The notes beneath the pieces were generated by a model, which did no database searches, was not told the DNA's origin, and worked only from the letters and a program-made list of their open reading frames with translations. From a halophilic archaeon J07HX64 (GTDB lineage Archaea > Halobacteriota > Halobacteria > Halobacteriales > Haloarculaceae), in the NCBI GenBank assembly GCA_000416085.1, contig KE356579.1:1430096-1440437 (forward strand): DNA of 10,342 nt, written 5' to 3'. Below, piece by piece: positions 1 through 6,144 of this stretch (positions are counted from its first letter, which is position 1; each line of letters starts with the position of its first letter). Position numbers and translations under genes: made by a program.

Positions 1-127
1 TCACCCCCTCTGTCCCGAGCGTGCTACAGCCTGCGACTCCGACGGTCCCCGCGAGTGCCCCCAGAACCGCCCGCCGCGAGAGGGGGATGTCCCCTTTCGC
101 CTCGGCGCGTTGTTTCGGGTCGGACAC
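1..127 (-). CDS. Tat-exported lipoprotein, N-terminus only; probable molybdate/tungstate ABC transporter substrate-binding protein (partial)
   Basis: The minus strand opens with a signal peptide and runs off the left edge, so only about 42 codons are visible. After a polar N-terminus there is a twin-arginine motif (LSRRAVLG), a short hydrophobic core and a lipobox (VAGC) whose Cys would be lipidated after export. This is the usual haloarchaeal form of an extracytoplasmic solute-binding lipoprotein. I chose the GTG at 127 because a TATA-like element at 151-158 sits about 27 bases upstream, as for a leaderless transcript; an in-frame ATG at 154 is the alternative. The metalate specificity is inferred only from the divergent ModE-like regulator next door. 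The mature domain lies outside the window, so another lipoprotein cannot be excluded. Confidence 0.65.
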   Translation of the reverse strand, partial: MSDPKQRAEAKGDIPLSRRAVLGALAGTVGVAGCSTLGTEGV

Positions 128-163
128 AACGCGTCGTTGTATCGGAATCGACATAACCGTTTT
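126..163. promoter_or_regulatory. Divergent promoter/operator between the lipoprotein gene and the ModE-like regulator
   Basis: Only about 60 bases separate the two start codons. Positions 126-140 hold a perfect inverted repeat, ACAACG-CGT-CGTTGT, which overlaps the GTG start of the lipoprotein gene. A looser inverted repeat, GTTGTAT-N8-ACATAAC, spans about 136-158. The stretch ATAACCG/CGGTTAT at 153-159 can serve as a TATA-like box for the minus gene and perhaps also for the plus gene, where it lies about 34 bases before GTG 189. A regulator bound here would cover both transcription starts. Binding by the adjacent ModE-like protein is inference. Confidence 0.4.
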
Positions 164-188
164 CACCGGCGGGACCGTTCGAACGCCT

Positions 189-923
189 GTGACGGGGAGC
201 CGAGACGACGGCAACGAGGCAGGAGGTGAGGGAGATACCGACACGTCGGCGGCGTTCGAGACCAAACTCCACAGGGGTGACGTGGAGTTCGGTCGGCGGG
301 ACAGCGCGTTGCTCCGGGCGGTTGACGAGACTGGGTCGCTGAACGCAGCGGCGTCGGCGCTCGGCCGGTCGTACTCCCACGCCCACCGGCGACTGTCGAC
401 ACTGGAGGCGGCGTTTGGCCCGCTCGTCGAGTCACAGCGCGGCGGGGCAGGCGGCGGCGGGAGCGCGCTGACCGACCGGGCCGGCCGGTTGCTCGCCCGG
501 TTCGAACGGTTTCGCACCGAGCTCTCCGGCGTCGCAGAGGTCACCGAGACGGTCTTTCGCGGGGAGGTCCGTGACCGGACCGGGACTGTGGTGACTGTCG
601 AGACGGACGCCGGACTGCTCCACGCACTCGCACCGGTCGAGGAATCGACTGTCGGTGTTACCGTGCGGGCGGACACCGTCACACTGCACCGCTCCGACGA
701 GGACTCGGTTGCCGAGACCAGCGCCAGAAACAGGCTACCCGGCACCGTGGTCGGGGTCGAACAACAGGACCGTCTGGCGAGTGTCTCGGTCGATGTCGGT
801 GCGAACCGACCGTTGACCGCGCTTCTCACCGTCGGGAGCTGTGAGCGGCTGGCAATCGCGTCCGGTACAGAGGTCGTGGCCTCGTTCAAAACAACGGCGA
901 CACGTGTGACACCACAGCCCTGA
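189..923 (+). CDS. ModE-like transcriptional regulator (winged HTH plus two TOBE domains)
   Basis: This 244-residue protein has the architecture of ModE, the molybdate/tungstate-responsive regulator. Residues about 38-95 form a LysR-like winged helix-turn-helix (AVDETGSLNAAASALGRSYS, then the glycine-rich turn RGGAGGGG). Residues about 122-168 (FRGEVRDRTGTV onward) and about 178-240 (NRLPGTVVGV to ASFKTTATRV) look like two TOBE oxyanion-binding domains. The reading frame is open from position 21, but the first 56 codons are arginine-rich, overlap the divergent gene and lack family features, so GTG 189 is preferred. It probably represses or activates the divergent lipoprotein gene according to intracellular molybdate or tungstate. 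The family call is firm; the ligand is not shown by sequence. Confidence 0.85.
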   Translation: MTGSRDDGNEAGGEGDTDTSAAFETKLHRGDVEFGRRDSALLRAVDETGSLNAAASALGRSYSHAHRRLSTLEAAFGPLVESQRGGAGGGGSALTDRAGRLLARFERFRTELSGVAEVTETVFRGEVRDRTGTVVTVETDAGLLHALAPVEESTVGVTVRADTVTLHRSDEDSVAETSARNRLPGTVVGVEQQDRLASVSVDVGANRPLTALLTVGSCERLAIASGTEVVASFKTTATRVTPQP

Positions 924-1016
924 GGACTCTCGCCGGCGCGATCGCTTCCGTCTGCTGTACAGATCCTGCCGCGCACGAGGAGGCAGGTGACCGGTGTCCA
1001 GTCTGCGATCTCAATT

Positions 1017-1086
1017 CTGTGGGACTGTGCGAGCCGTTACTTTGTTCGCACCTGTGGGACCGCGTGAGCCGTTACTTTACTCGTGC
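1017..1086. repeat. Tandem duplication, two 35-bp units
   Basis: Unit 1 is 1017-1051 and unit 2 is 1052-1086; they match at 28 of 35 positions. Both begin CTGTGGGAC and share the core GAGCCGTTACTTT. All seven differences are transitions (C/T or G/A). The shared GTTACTTT core is AT-rich against its surroundings and resembles a weak archaeal TATA-like box, so this may be a duplicated promoter or binding site. Confidence 0.7.
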
Positions 1087-1240
1087 CACATCAGACAACT
1101 GTAACTCGGGCAGACTGGAACGACCCTCGGCCGAGGAGATCGGGTCGACAACCGGCAGGACGAGCGGGATACTCGTGGTCGGCGCGGCGGCCGTCGTCGG
1201 CTCCCTGCTGACCAGCAAACTGGTTTTGAACACGAGGTAG
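1064..1240 (+). CDS. Doubtful small ORF with one predicted membrane segment
   Basis: I do not recognise this ORF. From GTG 1064 it would encode 58 residues; an in-frame GTG at 1019 would add 15 more but lies inside the duplicated element. The C-terminal half contains a hydrophobic run (GILVVGAAAVVGSLL) followed by TSKLVLNTR and a stop, which would fit a single transmembrane helix with a short basic tail. Codons over the hydrophobic part have high third-position GC, as in real haloarchaeal genes. However, the opposite-strand frame is equally GC3-rich, no promoter at a leaderless distance and no Shine-Dalgarno were seen, and the N-terminal half looks random. It may be a remnant of a larger membrane protein or no gene at all. 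Confidence 0.2.
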   Translation: MSRYFTRATSDNCNSGRLERPSAEEIGSTTGRTSGILVVGAAAVVGSLLTSKLVLNTR

Positions 1241-1325
1241 AGCGCACGCAGGCCCGCGACGCTCCGTGATTCGCAGTGCACGGTGTGAGACTGTTCGCGC
1301 TCGGGAGTTCACCCGGGTCGTCGGC

Positions 1326-3071
1326 TCACATCGATTCGGGGGCGGCGATGCCGAGGATATCCAGCGCGTTCGCGATGGTGGTCTGTGCGGCGACGACAAG
1401 CGCCAGTCGGGCGCGGCGTATCCCGTCGGGCGCGTCGAGCACGGGGCACTCCCGATAGAAGGCGTTGAACGCCTCGGCAAACTCGCGGGTGTAGGTGGCG
1501 ATAACGTGGGGTTCGAGCCCCTCGGCGGCCGCCTCGACAACGGCCGGAAACCGCGCGATCTCCCGGAGGAGGTCGCGTTCGGCAGCGGTATCGAGGTTCG
1601 CTGTGTCGACAGCACCCGCGTCAGGTGTCTCACCGGCCTCGGAGAGGATACTTGACGCGCGGGCGTGGACGTACTGGACGTACGGGGCGCTCTGGGCCTC
1701 GAAGTCCAGCGCGCGCTCCCACTCGAAGGTGATCGCTTTTGTTGGCTGGCGGGCGACAATATCGTAGCGGACCGCACCGATACCGACCTGACGAGCGATG
1801 CGGTCGATATCCGCCTCGGTCAGCGAGTCGTCACGGATGCGCCCCTCGAGCCGGTCCTCGACCTCCCTGCGGGCACGGCGAACGGCCTCGTCGAGCAGGT
1901 CGTCGAGGTCGATACCGGTGCCCTCGCGGGTGCTCATCCCGCCCTCGGGGAGGTTCACCCACGAGAAGTGGATCGCGTCTATCCGGTCGGTATCGTGACC
2001 GAGCAGTTCGAGGGTACTCTGGAGCTGTCGGGCCTGGAGCTCGTGGTCCTCGCCGAGTACGGTCACCGCGCGATCGAAGCTGTCGAGCTTCCACTCGTGG
2101 TGGGCCAGATCCCGGGTGGTGTACAGCGAGGTGCCGTCCTCGCGCAGGAAAACGAGGTTCTTCTCGATATCGGGGAGGTCGAGCTGCCAGGCGCCGTCCT
2201 CGTAGACGGCGTGGTCGAGTTTCTTTAGCCGGGCCACCACGTCGTCGGTGGAGCCGTCCCGCATGAACCGGGTCTCCCTGACGAACTCGTCGAACGGTGC
2301 GGGAAGACGGTTCAGACTCTCGGCCATCCCCGAGAGCACCGTCTCGACGACCGCCGAGACGCGCTCGCGGCTCGCCTCGTCGCCGGCCTCCAGCCCCTGC
2401 ATGATCGCCTGTATCTCCGCCTCGGCCTCCTCTGTCTCCGCCTCGGGGGCCTCATCGAGGAACGTGCTCCCTTTCCGGTAGTAGCGCACGAGGTCGTAGT
2501 CGGGTTTGTCCCGCTCGGGTTCGGGGAGGTCGGACTCGTCGAACCGCTCGTACGCCCAGGTGAACATCGCAACCTGACGGCCGGCGTTGTTGACGTAGTA
2601 GTGGCGCTCGACGTCGTAGCCGGCGTACTCGAGGAGCGAGGCGATCGCATCCCCGATGATCGGGTTGCGCGCCCGACCAACGTGGACCGGGCCGGTCGGG
2701 TTGGCGCTCGTGTGTTCGACGACGACACTGGTCTCCCGGCTGTCGAGCTGTCCGTACCCCGGCTGGTCGGCGGCCACGAGCGTCGCCCCGGCGTAGCGCT
2801 CGTTCGGCACGGCGTTCAGATACGGGCCCCGTGTCTCGACCCGGTCGACGTACTCACAGCTGTCGGCGTCGAACGCGTCGGCGAGTTCGTCCGCGACCAC
2901 CGGCGGGGGTGCACCGGCGGCCTCCGCGAGCCGGAACGCGACACTGGAGGCGAGAACCGCGTCGATATCGTCGGGCGGGCGCTCGATACCGAGGTCGTCG
3001 GCGGGGTAGCCGAGCTCCTCGAGTGTCCCGGCCAGTTCCGTCTTTACCTCGGCGCGCATCGCGAGGAACAT
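1326..3071 (-). CDS. argS: Arginine--tRNA ligase
   Basis: This class I aminoacyl-tRNA synthetase charges tRNA-Arg with arginine in the cytoplasm using ATP. The 581-residue product shows the ArgRS layout: an N-terminal tRNA-recognition domain (about residues 1-100), the catalytic signature [17 protein letters not shown] with the HIGH-equivalent HVGR at about 130-133, a KMSKS-equivalent MSTREGTG at about 379-386, and a DALR-type anticodon-binding domain (about 460-581) starting near [12 protein letters not shown]. Length is normal for haloarchaeal ArgS. I chose the ATG at 3071 (MFLAMRAEV) over the ATG two codons upstream at 3077 because a TATA-like box at 3094-3099 is then about 26 bases away, the usual leaderless spacing. 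The gene is monocistronic and divergent from the cohesin-like gene. The acidic run between about residues 205 and 235 ([11 protein letters not shown]) is typical salt adaptation. Confidence 0.97.
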   Translation of the reverse strand: MFLAMRAEVKTELAGTLEELGYPADDLGIERPPDDIDAVLASSVAFRLAEAAGAPPPVVADELADAFDADSCEYVDRVETRGPYLNAVPNERYAGATLVAADQPGYGQLDSRETSVVVEHTSANPTGPVHVGRARNPIIGDAIASLLEYAGYDVERHYYVNNAGRQVAMFTWAYERFDESDLPEPERDKPDYDLVRYYRKGSTFLDEAPEAETEEAEAEIQAIMQGLEAGDEASRERVSAVVETVLSGMAESLNRLPAPFDEFVRETRFMRDGSTDDVVARLKKLDHAVYEDGAWQLDLPDIEKNLVFLREDGTSLYTTRDLAHHEWKLDSFDRAVTVLGEDHELQARQLQSTLELLGHDTDRIDAIHFSWVNLPEGGMSTREGTGIDLDDLLDEAVRRARREVEDRLEGRIRDDSLTEADIDRIARQVGIGAVRYDIVARQPTKAITFEWERALDFEAQSAPYVQYVHARASSILSEAGETPDAGAVDTANLDTAAERDLLREIARFPAVVEAAAEGLEPHVIATYTREFAEAFNAFYRECPVLDAPDGIRRARLALVVAAQTTIANALDILGIAAPESM

Positions 3072-3093
3072 ACACATCGGTACTCCGGGCGCG

Positions 3094-3134
3094 GGTATAG
3101 TCGTGACGTTCGCGGGCGAACCGACTGTTTATAT
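3094..3134. promoter_or_regulatory. Divergent TATA-box pair for argS and the cohesin-like gene
   Basis: CTATAC on the minus strand (3094-3099) lies about 26 bases from the argS ATG at 3071. TTTATAT on the plus strand (3128-3134) lies about 28 bases before ATG 3159. Both spacings fit leaderless haloarchaeal transcripts, and no Shine-Dalgarno precedes either start. Confidence 0.7.
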
Positions 3135-3158
3135 CCTGCCCCCGGAAACAGGGAGTCG

Positions 3159-3599
3159 ATGACCGACACCGACGACGACCCGGGAGAGGTGACAGTCTCG
3201 CTCCGGCCGGCCGAGCAGTCGGTTCCCCCGGGCGAGGAGACGACACTCGCGGTCACTGTCGAGGCGGCCGACAGCGGTATCTCCGCCTACGAGAGCGCCG
3301 TCCACCTCGACGGGGGCGGGCGGATAACCCGTGTCGAGTTGACCGGTGATCCGGTCGTCCCGGTCACCGAACTCGACGACACCATGGCCGTGATGGCGGC
3401 GGCGATGGGACCCGACTCCGACCACGACCCCGACGAGGAGATCGTCGTCGCCGAGATAACCGTAACCGGCGATGACGGGGCCTCACTCGCGCTCACCGTC
3501 GACGACGAGACCGAGGTCGCGCCGCTCGGTGACGGCACCGAGCGCTACACTGTCGGTGACTGTGCGGGTGCCACGCTCACTGTCGGTGAGGACGACTGA
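3159..3599 (+). CDS. Small cohesin-like beta-sandwich domain protein without signal peptide
   Basis: The 146-residue, very acidic product resembles the cohesin-type domains common at the ends of haloarchaeal surface proteins. It opens VTVSLRPAEQSVPPGEETTL (about residues 11-30), continues AVTVEAADSGISAYESAVHL, carries the mid-domain EIVVAEITVTGDD and ends in alternating hydrophobic strands (YTVGDCAGATLTVGEDD). That fits a beta-sandwich of one domain and little else. No Tat or Sec signal, membrane segment or dockerin is present: the chain begins MTDTDDDPGE, and the strong TATA box 28 bases upstream fixes ATG 3159 as a leaderless start. The frame is open further upstream, but only as antisense of argS. 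The partner is unknown; it may be a cytosolic single-domain binder or a gene cut away from an exported protein. The cohesin assignment is by pattern, not by search. Confidence 0.7.
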   Translation: MTDTDDDPGEVTVSLRPAEQSVPPGEETTLAVTVEAADSGISAYESAVHLDGGGRITRVELTGDPVVPVTELDDTMAVMAAAMGPDSDHDPDEEIVVAEITVTGDDGASLALTVDDETEVAPLGDGTERYTVGDCAGATLTVGEDD

Positions 3600-3942
3600 A
3601 CGGTCGGGGGTTGTGGGTGGGACACCGACTGTCGGTGACGGCGACCAAACGGTCAGGCGTGCGGAGGTGGGGACCGCCGGTTGTCGCTGGGTCGACGGTG
3701 CTGTCAGCGACGGAAACCGCGTCACCCCCGACCCGAGCACCCCGGGTGGCTCGCCGAGTCCATCGACCTGCTCGGCGACGATATCTCGGACGACGACCTG
3801 GACGCGACGACCTCAGCGGACCGCAGTCTGCCGGTAACATACGGTGGACTCTCGCGAATCAGCCCCGACGGTGACACAGCCGAGTCCCAGCCCGGAGGGT
3901 CACCGGCGAGTGTTATTACCCCGGCGGGAGTAGGCTACACGC
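3600..3942 (+). other. Gap with coding-like acidic remnant, then promoter
   Basis: Positions 3600-3720 show nothing I can name, apart from a third ACTGTCGGTGA word (3628-3638) that also occurs twice at the end of the cohesin-like gene. From about 3738 to 3899 the frame shared with the downstream TIGR00725 gene has strong haloarchaeal codon bias and reads as an acidic protein (GWLAESIDLLGDDISDDDLD and onward). No plausible start precedes it, and the frame runs without a stop into the next gene. It may be a decayed gene end or a composition effect. I do not recognise the family. Confidence 0.4.
3911..3920 (+). promoter_or_regulatory. TATA-like box for the leader ORF and TIGR00725 gene
   Basis: The AT-rich TTATTA (3913-3918) lies in GC-rich surroundings. 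Its centre is about 27 bases before ATG 3943 and 74 bases before ATG 3990. A transcript starting near 3943 would therefore be leaderless for the upstream ORF and carry a leader of about 47 nt for the main gene. Confidence 0.55.
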
Positions 3943-3999
3943 ATGTGTCACAGCAACAGGTCCCGGTTAGAGAGGCGGGAGGTGTGTCGATGCGCGTGA
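3943..3999 (+). CDS. Putative 18-codon upstream ORF (leader peptide) overlapping the TIGR00725 gene
   Basis: An ATG sits exactly at the expected leaderless distance from the TATA-like box and starts an ORF encoding MCHSNRSRLERREVCRCA before TGA at 3997-3999. The ORF overlaps the start of the main gene by 10 bases in another frame, and it contains that gene's Shine-Dalgarno sequence. Three of 18 residues are Cys and five are Arg, with C-R-C just before the stop. Ribosomes finishing here would be placed for re-initiation at ATG 3990, so translational coupling or attenuation is possible. An alternative reading is a leaderless GTG at 3945 in frame with the main gene, extending it by 15 residues. 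Only the sequence pattern supports this; there is no evidence of translation. Confidence 0.35.
   Translation: MCHSNRSRLERREVCRCA
3978..3984 (+). promoter_or_regulatory. Shine-Dalgarno sequence for the TIGR00725 gene
   Basis: GGAGGTG is complementary to the anti-SD at the 3' end of archaeal 16S rRNA and ends five bases before ATG 3990. Its strength fixes that start and is notable because most genes in this window look leaderless. Confidence 0.65.
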
Positions 4000-4448
4000 G
4001 TGTTGTCGGCGGCTCGACAATCGAGGGGGAGACCCGGGAACAGGCACGCCAGGTCGGGCGGGAGCTCGCAGAGCGGGGTCACGAACTCGTCTGCGGTGGT
4101 CTCGGGGGCGTCATGGAGGCCGCCTGCCACGGTGCGAGCAGAGCAGGCGGACACACCATCGGGGTGCTCCCGGGTGAGGACCCCACAGCGGCGAACCCGC
4201 ACGTCGAGACAGCTATCGCAACCGGTCTGGGAAACGCCCGGAACGCTGTTGTCGTGATGAACGGCGAGGCCGCGATCGCCGTCGACGGGAGTACGGGAAC
4301 GCTCTCGGAGATTGCGCTCGCACGCGACTACGGTCGACCGGTGGCGGGGCTCGACACCCACCGCGTCGACGGGGTGGCTGTCGAACACGTCGAGACACCG
4401 GCGGCCGCCGTCGGGTACGTCGAGACGGCTGTTGGAACCGACGGGTGA
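3990..4448 (+). CDS. TIGR00725 / SLOG-type Rossmann-fold nucleotide-binding protein
   Basis: The 152-residue product belongs to the LOG-like Rossmann family TIGR00725. It starts MRVSVVGGS with the first beta strand and glycine turn. It then has GGLGGVMEA (36-44), the conserved GLGNARNAVVV (79-89) and the phosphate-loop motif DGSTGTLSEIALA (99-111), which corresponds to PGGxGTxxE of lysine decarboxylase-like/LOG proteins. Length and ends fit the family. Relatives include a eukaryotic molybdenum cofactor carrier protein, but most members have no known function, so no substrate is assigned. ATG 3990 is supported by a strong GGAGGTG five bases upstream and by the family N-terminus, although the frame is open for 103 more codons. 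The gene converges on the GCS2-type gene 48 bases away. Confidence 0.88.
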   Translation: MRVSVVGGSTIEGETREQARQVGRELAERGHELVCGGLGGVMEAACHGASRAGGHTIGVLPGEDPTAANPHVETAIATGLGNARNAVVVMNGEAAIAVDGSTGTLSEIALARDYGRPVAGLDTHRVDGVAVEHVETPAAAVGYVETAVGTDG

Positions 4449-4496
4449 CAGTAATCGAACTCGTGTGACCGGAATCGCCCGGCGAGCAAAGAGCGC

Positions 4497-6014
4497 TCAG
4501 AGCCAGTCGGTGAAACAGCCCTCAATGAGGCTGTCGGCCTGCCGGTCGATGTACTCGGACTGCATTCCCCAGATAGCCTCGGTCAGCGGGACACCCTCGT
4601 CGACGCTGCGCTGGACGTGGTCGTGTTGCCAGCGGGCGGGTGTGACACCCTCTTTCAGTCGCACCCGGAGCGGACGGAGATACCGGCGGGCCTCGTCGGC
4701 GGAGAACCCACGGAGTTCGAGTCCGTCGCGGGCGAAGTTCAGACACTCCTCACAGATCAGTTGGATATCACCGGTCTCCTGGTCGTTGCTCGTGAGCCAG
4801 CGCATGTCGGCGTCGAGCCCGTTTCGGGCGGCGCCGTAGAAGTTCTCCTCGGCCTGCTCCCAGTCGAGGGCACGGACCGGGTGGTCCCGGCGGGGTAGAC
4901 TCTCCATGAGACCGGCGAAGGCCGCCTCGAACGCGACGGCGTCCCGGACAGTCGGCTGTCCCGGGAGCGGGCGGAACTCGATCCGGGCGTTTGCGTCCGA
5001 GCGGCACGCTCCGTCGAACACCGGACGGACCCAGCGCCAGTAGCTGCCGTGTTTGTGCCGCAGGTGAACAAAGGCGTCGTCGAAGCGGTTCCCGCGGTCG
5101 AGATTCATCGGCACGATACAGGCGTCGTCGGCGATGTCGTCGATCGCCTCCTCGACAGTGTCGAAGTCCGGCGGGAACCTGACCTTGCGGACCTCGTCGA
5201 CCCCGGTGCCCGGGTTCATCACCGACTCGAAGACGTCGATCCGGTTTTCCATGTGGGCGTCCGCGAGAATCTCCGCATCGGGGGCGTCGTCGTACAACTG
5301 CGGGGGAAAAAACGGGGAGTTGACCCCGAGCGCGAGCAGCGGGCCGGCCACCCGGAGCGCGTACCGGAAGTACACGGGAAGGTCCGGCGCGTGTGCGACC
5401 TGGTAGTGTGGCTGGATAGACGTGCTCAGGCTCTCTGGCATGACGGTATCGGCAGGGAGTGTGACGTGGGGCGCCTCGAGCGTGCACCGGGAGGGGTAGG
5501 TCGCGTTTGCCATCGTGTGGTACCGCACCGAATCGCTCAGATTCGTCGCGAGACGGACCTCATTCTGTCCGATACTGTCGGTGAGATACCGCTCCGCGCT
5601 CTCACCGACCGGCGGGACCGTCCAGATACCGGCCGAGATCAGACGGATATCCTCGGAGGGTGTCTTCTCCAGGGCGGGAACGAGGTGGGCCTGGATCTCC
5701 TTTTCCTGTGCCGCCAGTCCGTACGTCGTCAGCGGGAGAGGTGTGGTCTGCATCTCCGCGTTGTGCAGTCCGAGTTCCTTTTCGAACCCGATGAGATCGA
5801 GCAACCCCCGCGGGACACGCCTGAGTGAGTCCGTGTGTTCGTCGGCCGCGTAGAACTCGAGCTCCAACCCAACCAGTGACTGCGAGTTGTCGAACGTTCC
5901 CGCTCTAACCTCCGATTTGAGCTCCTCTGCCTCTGCCGTTGCCTGGCGCTCGAACTCCTCAGGGTCCACATCGAGCACCTCGCGGACGGCGGCGGACAGT
6001 TCGGATGCCGACAT
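4497..6014 (-). CDS. Glutamate-cysteine ligase family (GCS2-type) protein
   Basis: The 505-residue product matches the GCS2 class of carboxylate-amine ligases, which join glutamate to an amine (classically cysteine) using ATP. Signatures are SLVGLELEFYAADE (46-59, the glutamate/metal-binding opening), HNAEMQTTPLPL (84-95), HTMANATYPSRCTLEAP (166-182), STSIQPHYQVAH (197-208), ALGVNSPFF (228-236) and ARIEFRPLPGQPT (343-355). It is longer than the roughly 360-residue haloarchaeal GshA I know of, so it may be a second family member with another acceptor. ATG 6014 is chosen because TTCAAA lies about 28 bases upstream. An ATG at 6089 would add 25 residues of unconserved sequence. It is transcribed divergently from the OCD-family gene. 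The family is secure; the gamma-glutamylcysteine reaction is only probable. Confidence 0.82.
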   Translation of the reverse strand: MSASELSAAVREVLDVDPEEFERQATAEAEELKSEVRAGTFDNSQSLVGLELEFYAADEHTDSLRRVPRGLLDLIGFEKELGLHNAEMQTTPLPLTTYGLAAQEKEIQAHLVPALEKTPSEDIRLISAGIWTVPPVGESAERYLTDSIGQNEVRLATNLSDSVRYHTMANATYPSRCTLEAPHVTLPADTVMPESLSTSIQPHYQVAHAPDLPVYFRYALRVAGPLLALGVNSPFFPPQLYDDAPDAEILADAHMENRIDVFESVMNPGTGVDEVRKVRFPPDFDTVEEAIDDIADDACIVPMNLDRGNRFDDAFVHLRHKHGSYWRWVRPVFDGACRSDANARIEFRPLPGQPTVRDAVAFEAAFAGLMESLPRRDHPVRALDWEQAEENFYGAARNGLDADMRWLTSNDQETGDIQLICEECLNFARDGLELRGFSADEARRYLRPLRVRLKEGVTPARWQHDHVQRSVDEGVPLTEAIWGMQSEYIDRQADSLIEGCFTDWL

Positions 6015-6036
6015 GTGTGGCCGTCTGGTTCCCAGA

Positions 6037-6047
6037 GGTTTGAATGT
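6037..6047 (-). promoter_or_regulatory. TATA-like box for the GCS2-type gene
   Basis: On the minus strand CATTCAAACCT lies with its centre about 28 bases before ATG 6014, the leaderless spacing. This favours 6014 over the upstream ATG at 6089. Confidence 0.5.
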
Positions 6048-6114
6048 CGCGCTCGACCCGGTTTCTCTGTGTTCGTGTGTGGCCGACACGCGGACGCATC
6101 CAGCCGAGCGTAGC

Positions 6115-6123
6115 GTCTAAGCT
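6115..6123 (+). promoter_or_regulatory. TATA-like box for the OCD-family gene
   Basis: GTCTAAGCT is the only AT-rich word upstream of ATG 6145 and is centred about 26-27 bases from it. Because AAGCTT is palindromic, it could also serve the alternative minus-strand start at 6089. Confidence 0.45.
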
Positions 6124-6144
6124 TGCGGAACGGAAACACCGGCT

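Larger units (their letters stand above)
924..1325. other. Gap between the convergent modE-like and argS genes
   Basis: No secure gene is visible in these 402 bases. A hairpin CCTGCC-N11-GGCAGG at 965-987 lies shortly after the modE-like stop and could take part in 3' end formation, although no T-run follows. Next come a 35-bp direct duplication (1017-1086) and a stretch with high third-position GC that may encode a small membrane protein ending at 1240. The last 85 bases before the argS stop show no feature I can name. Confidence 0.5.

Noticed and set aside
21..188. 56-codon upstream extension of the ModE-like regulator
   Set aside because: It is Arg/Pro/Thr-rich, overlaps the signal peptide of the divergent lipoprotein gene and contains both promoters.
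938..945. GCGATCGC palindrome after the modE-like stop
   Set aside because: Eight-base GC-rich palindromes are expected by chance here, and nothing else supports a site.
1665..2228. 187-codon plus-strand ORF inside argS
   Set aside because: It is antisense to conserved argS codons; GC-rich genomes give long open antisense frames.
3550..3638. Three copies of CTGTCGGTGA
   Set aside because: Two encode Thr-Val-Gly-Asp/Glu in strands of the cohesin-like domain; the third may be chance in a GC-rich sequence, and spacing is irregular (30 and 49 bases).
4720..4735. GAGTTCGAGTCC resembling a tRNA T-loop
   Set aside because: It lies within conserved codons of the GCS2-type gene and no cloverleaf arms could be built around it.
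5049..5828. 259-codon plus-strand ORF inside the GCS2-type gene
   Set aside because: It has no recognisable motifs, while the opposite frame carries all family signatures.
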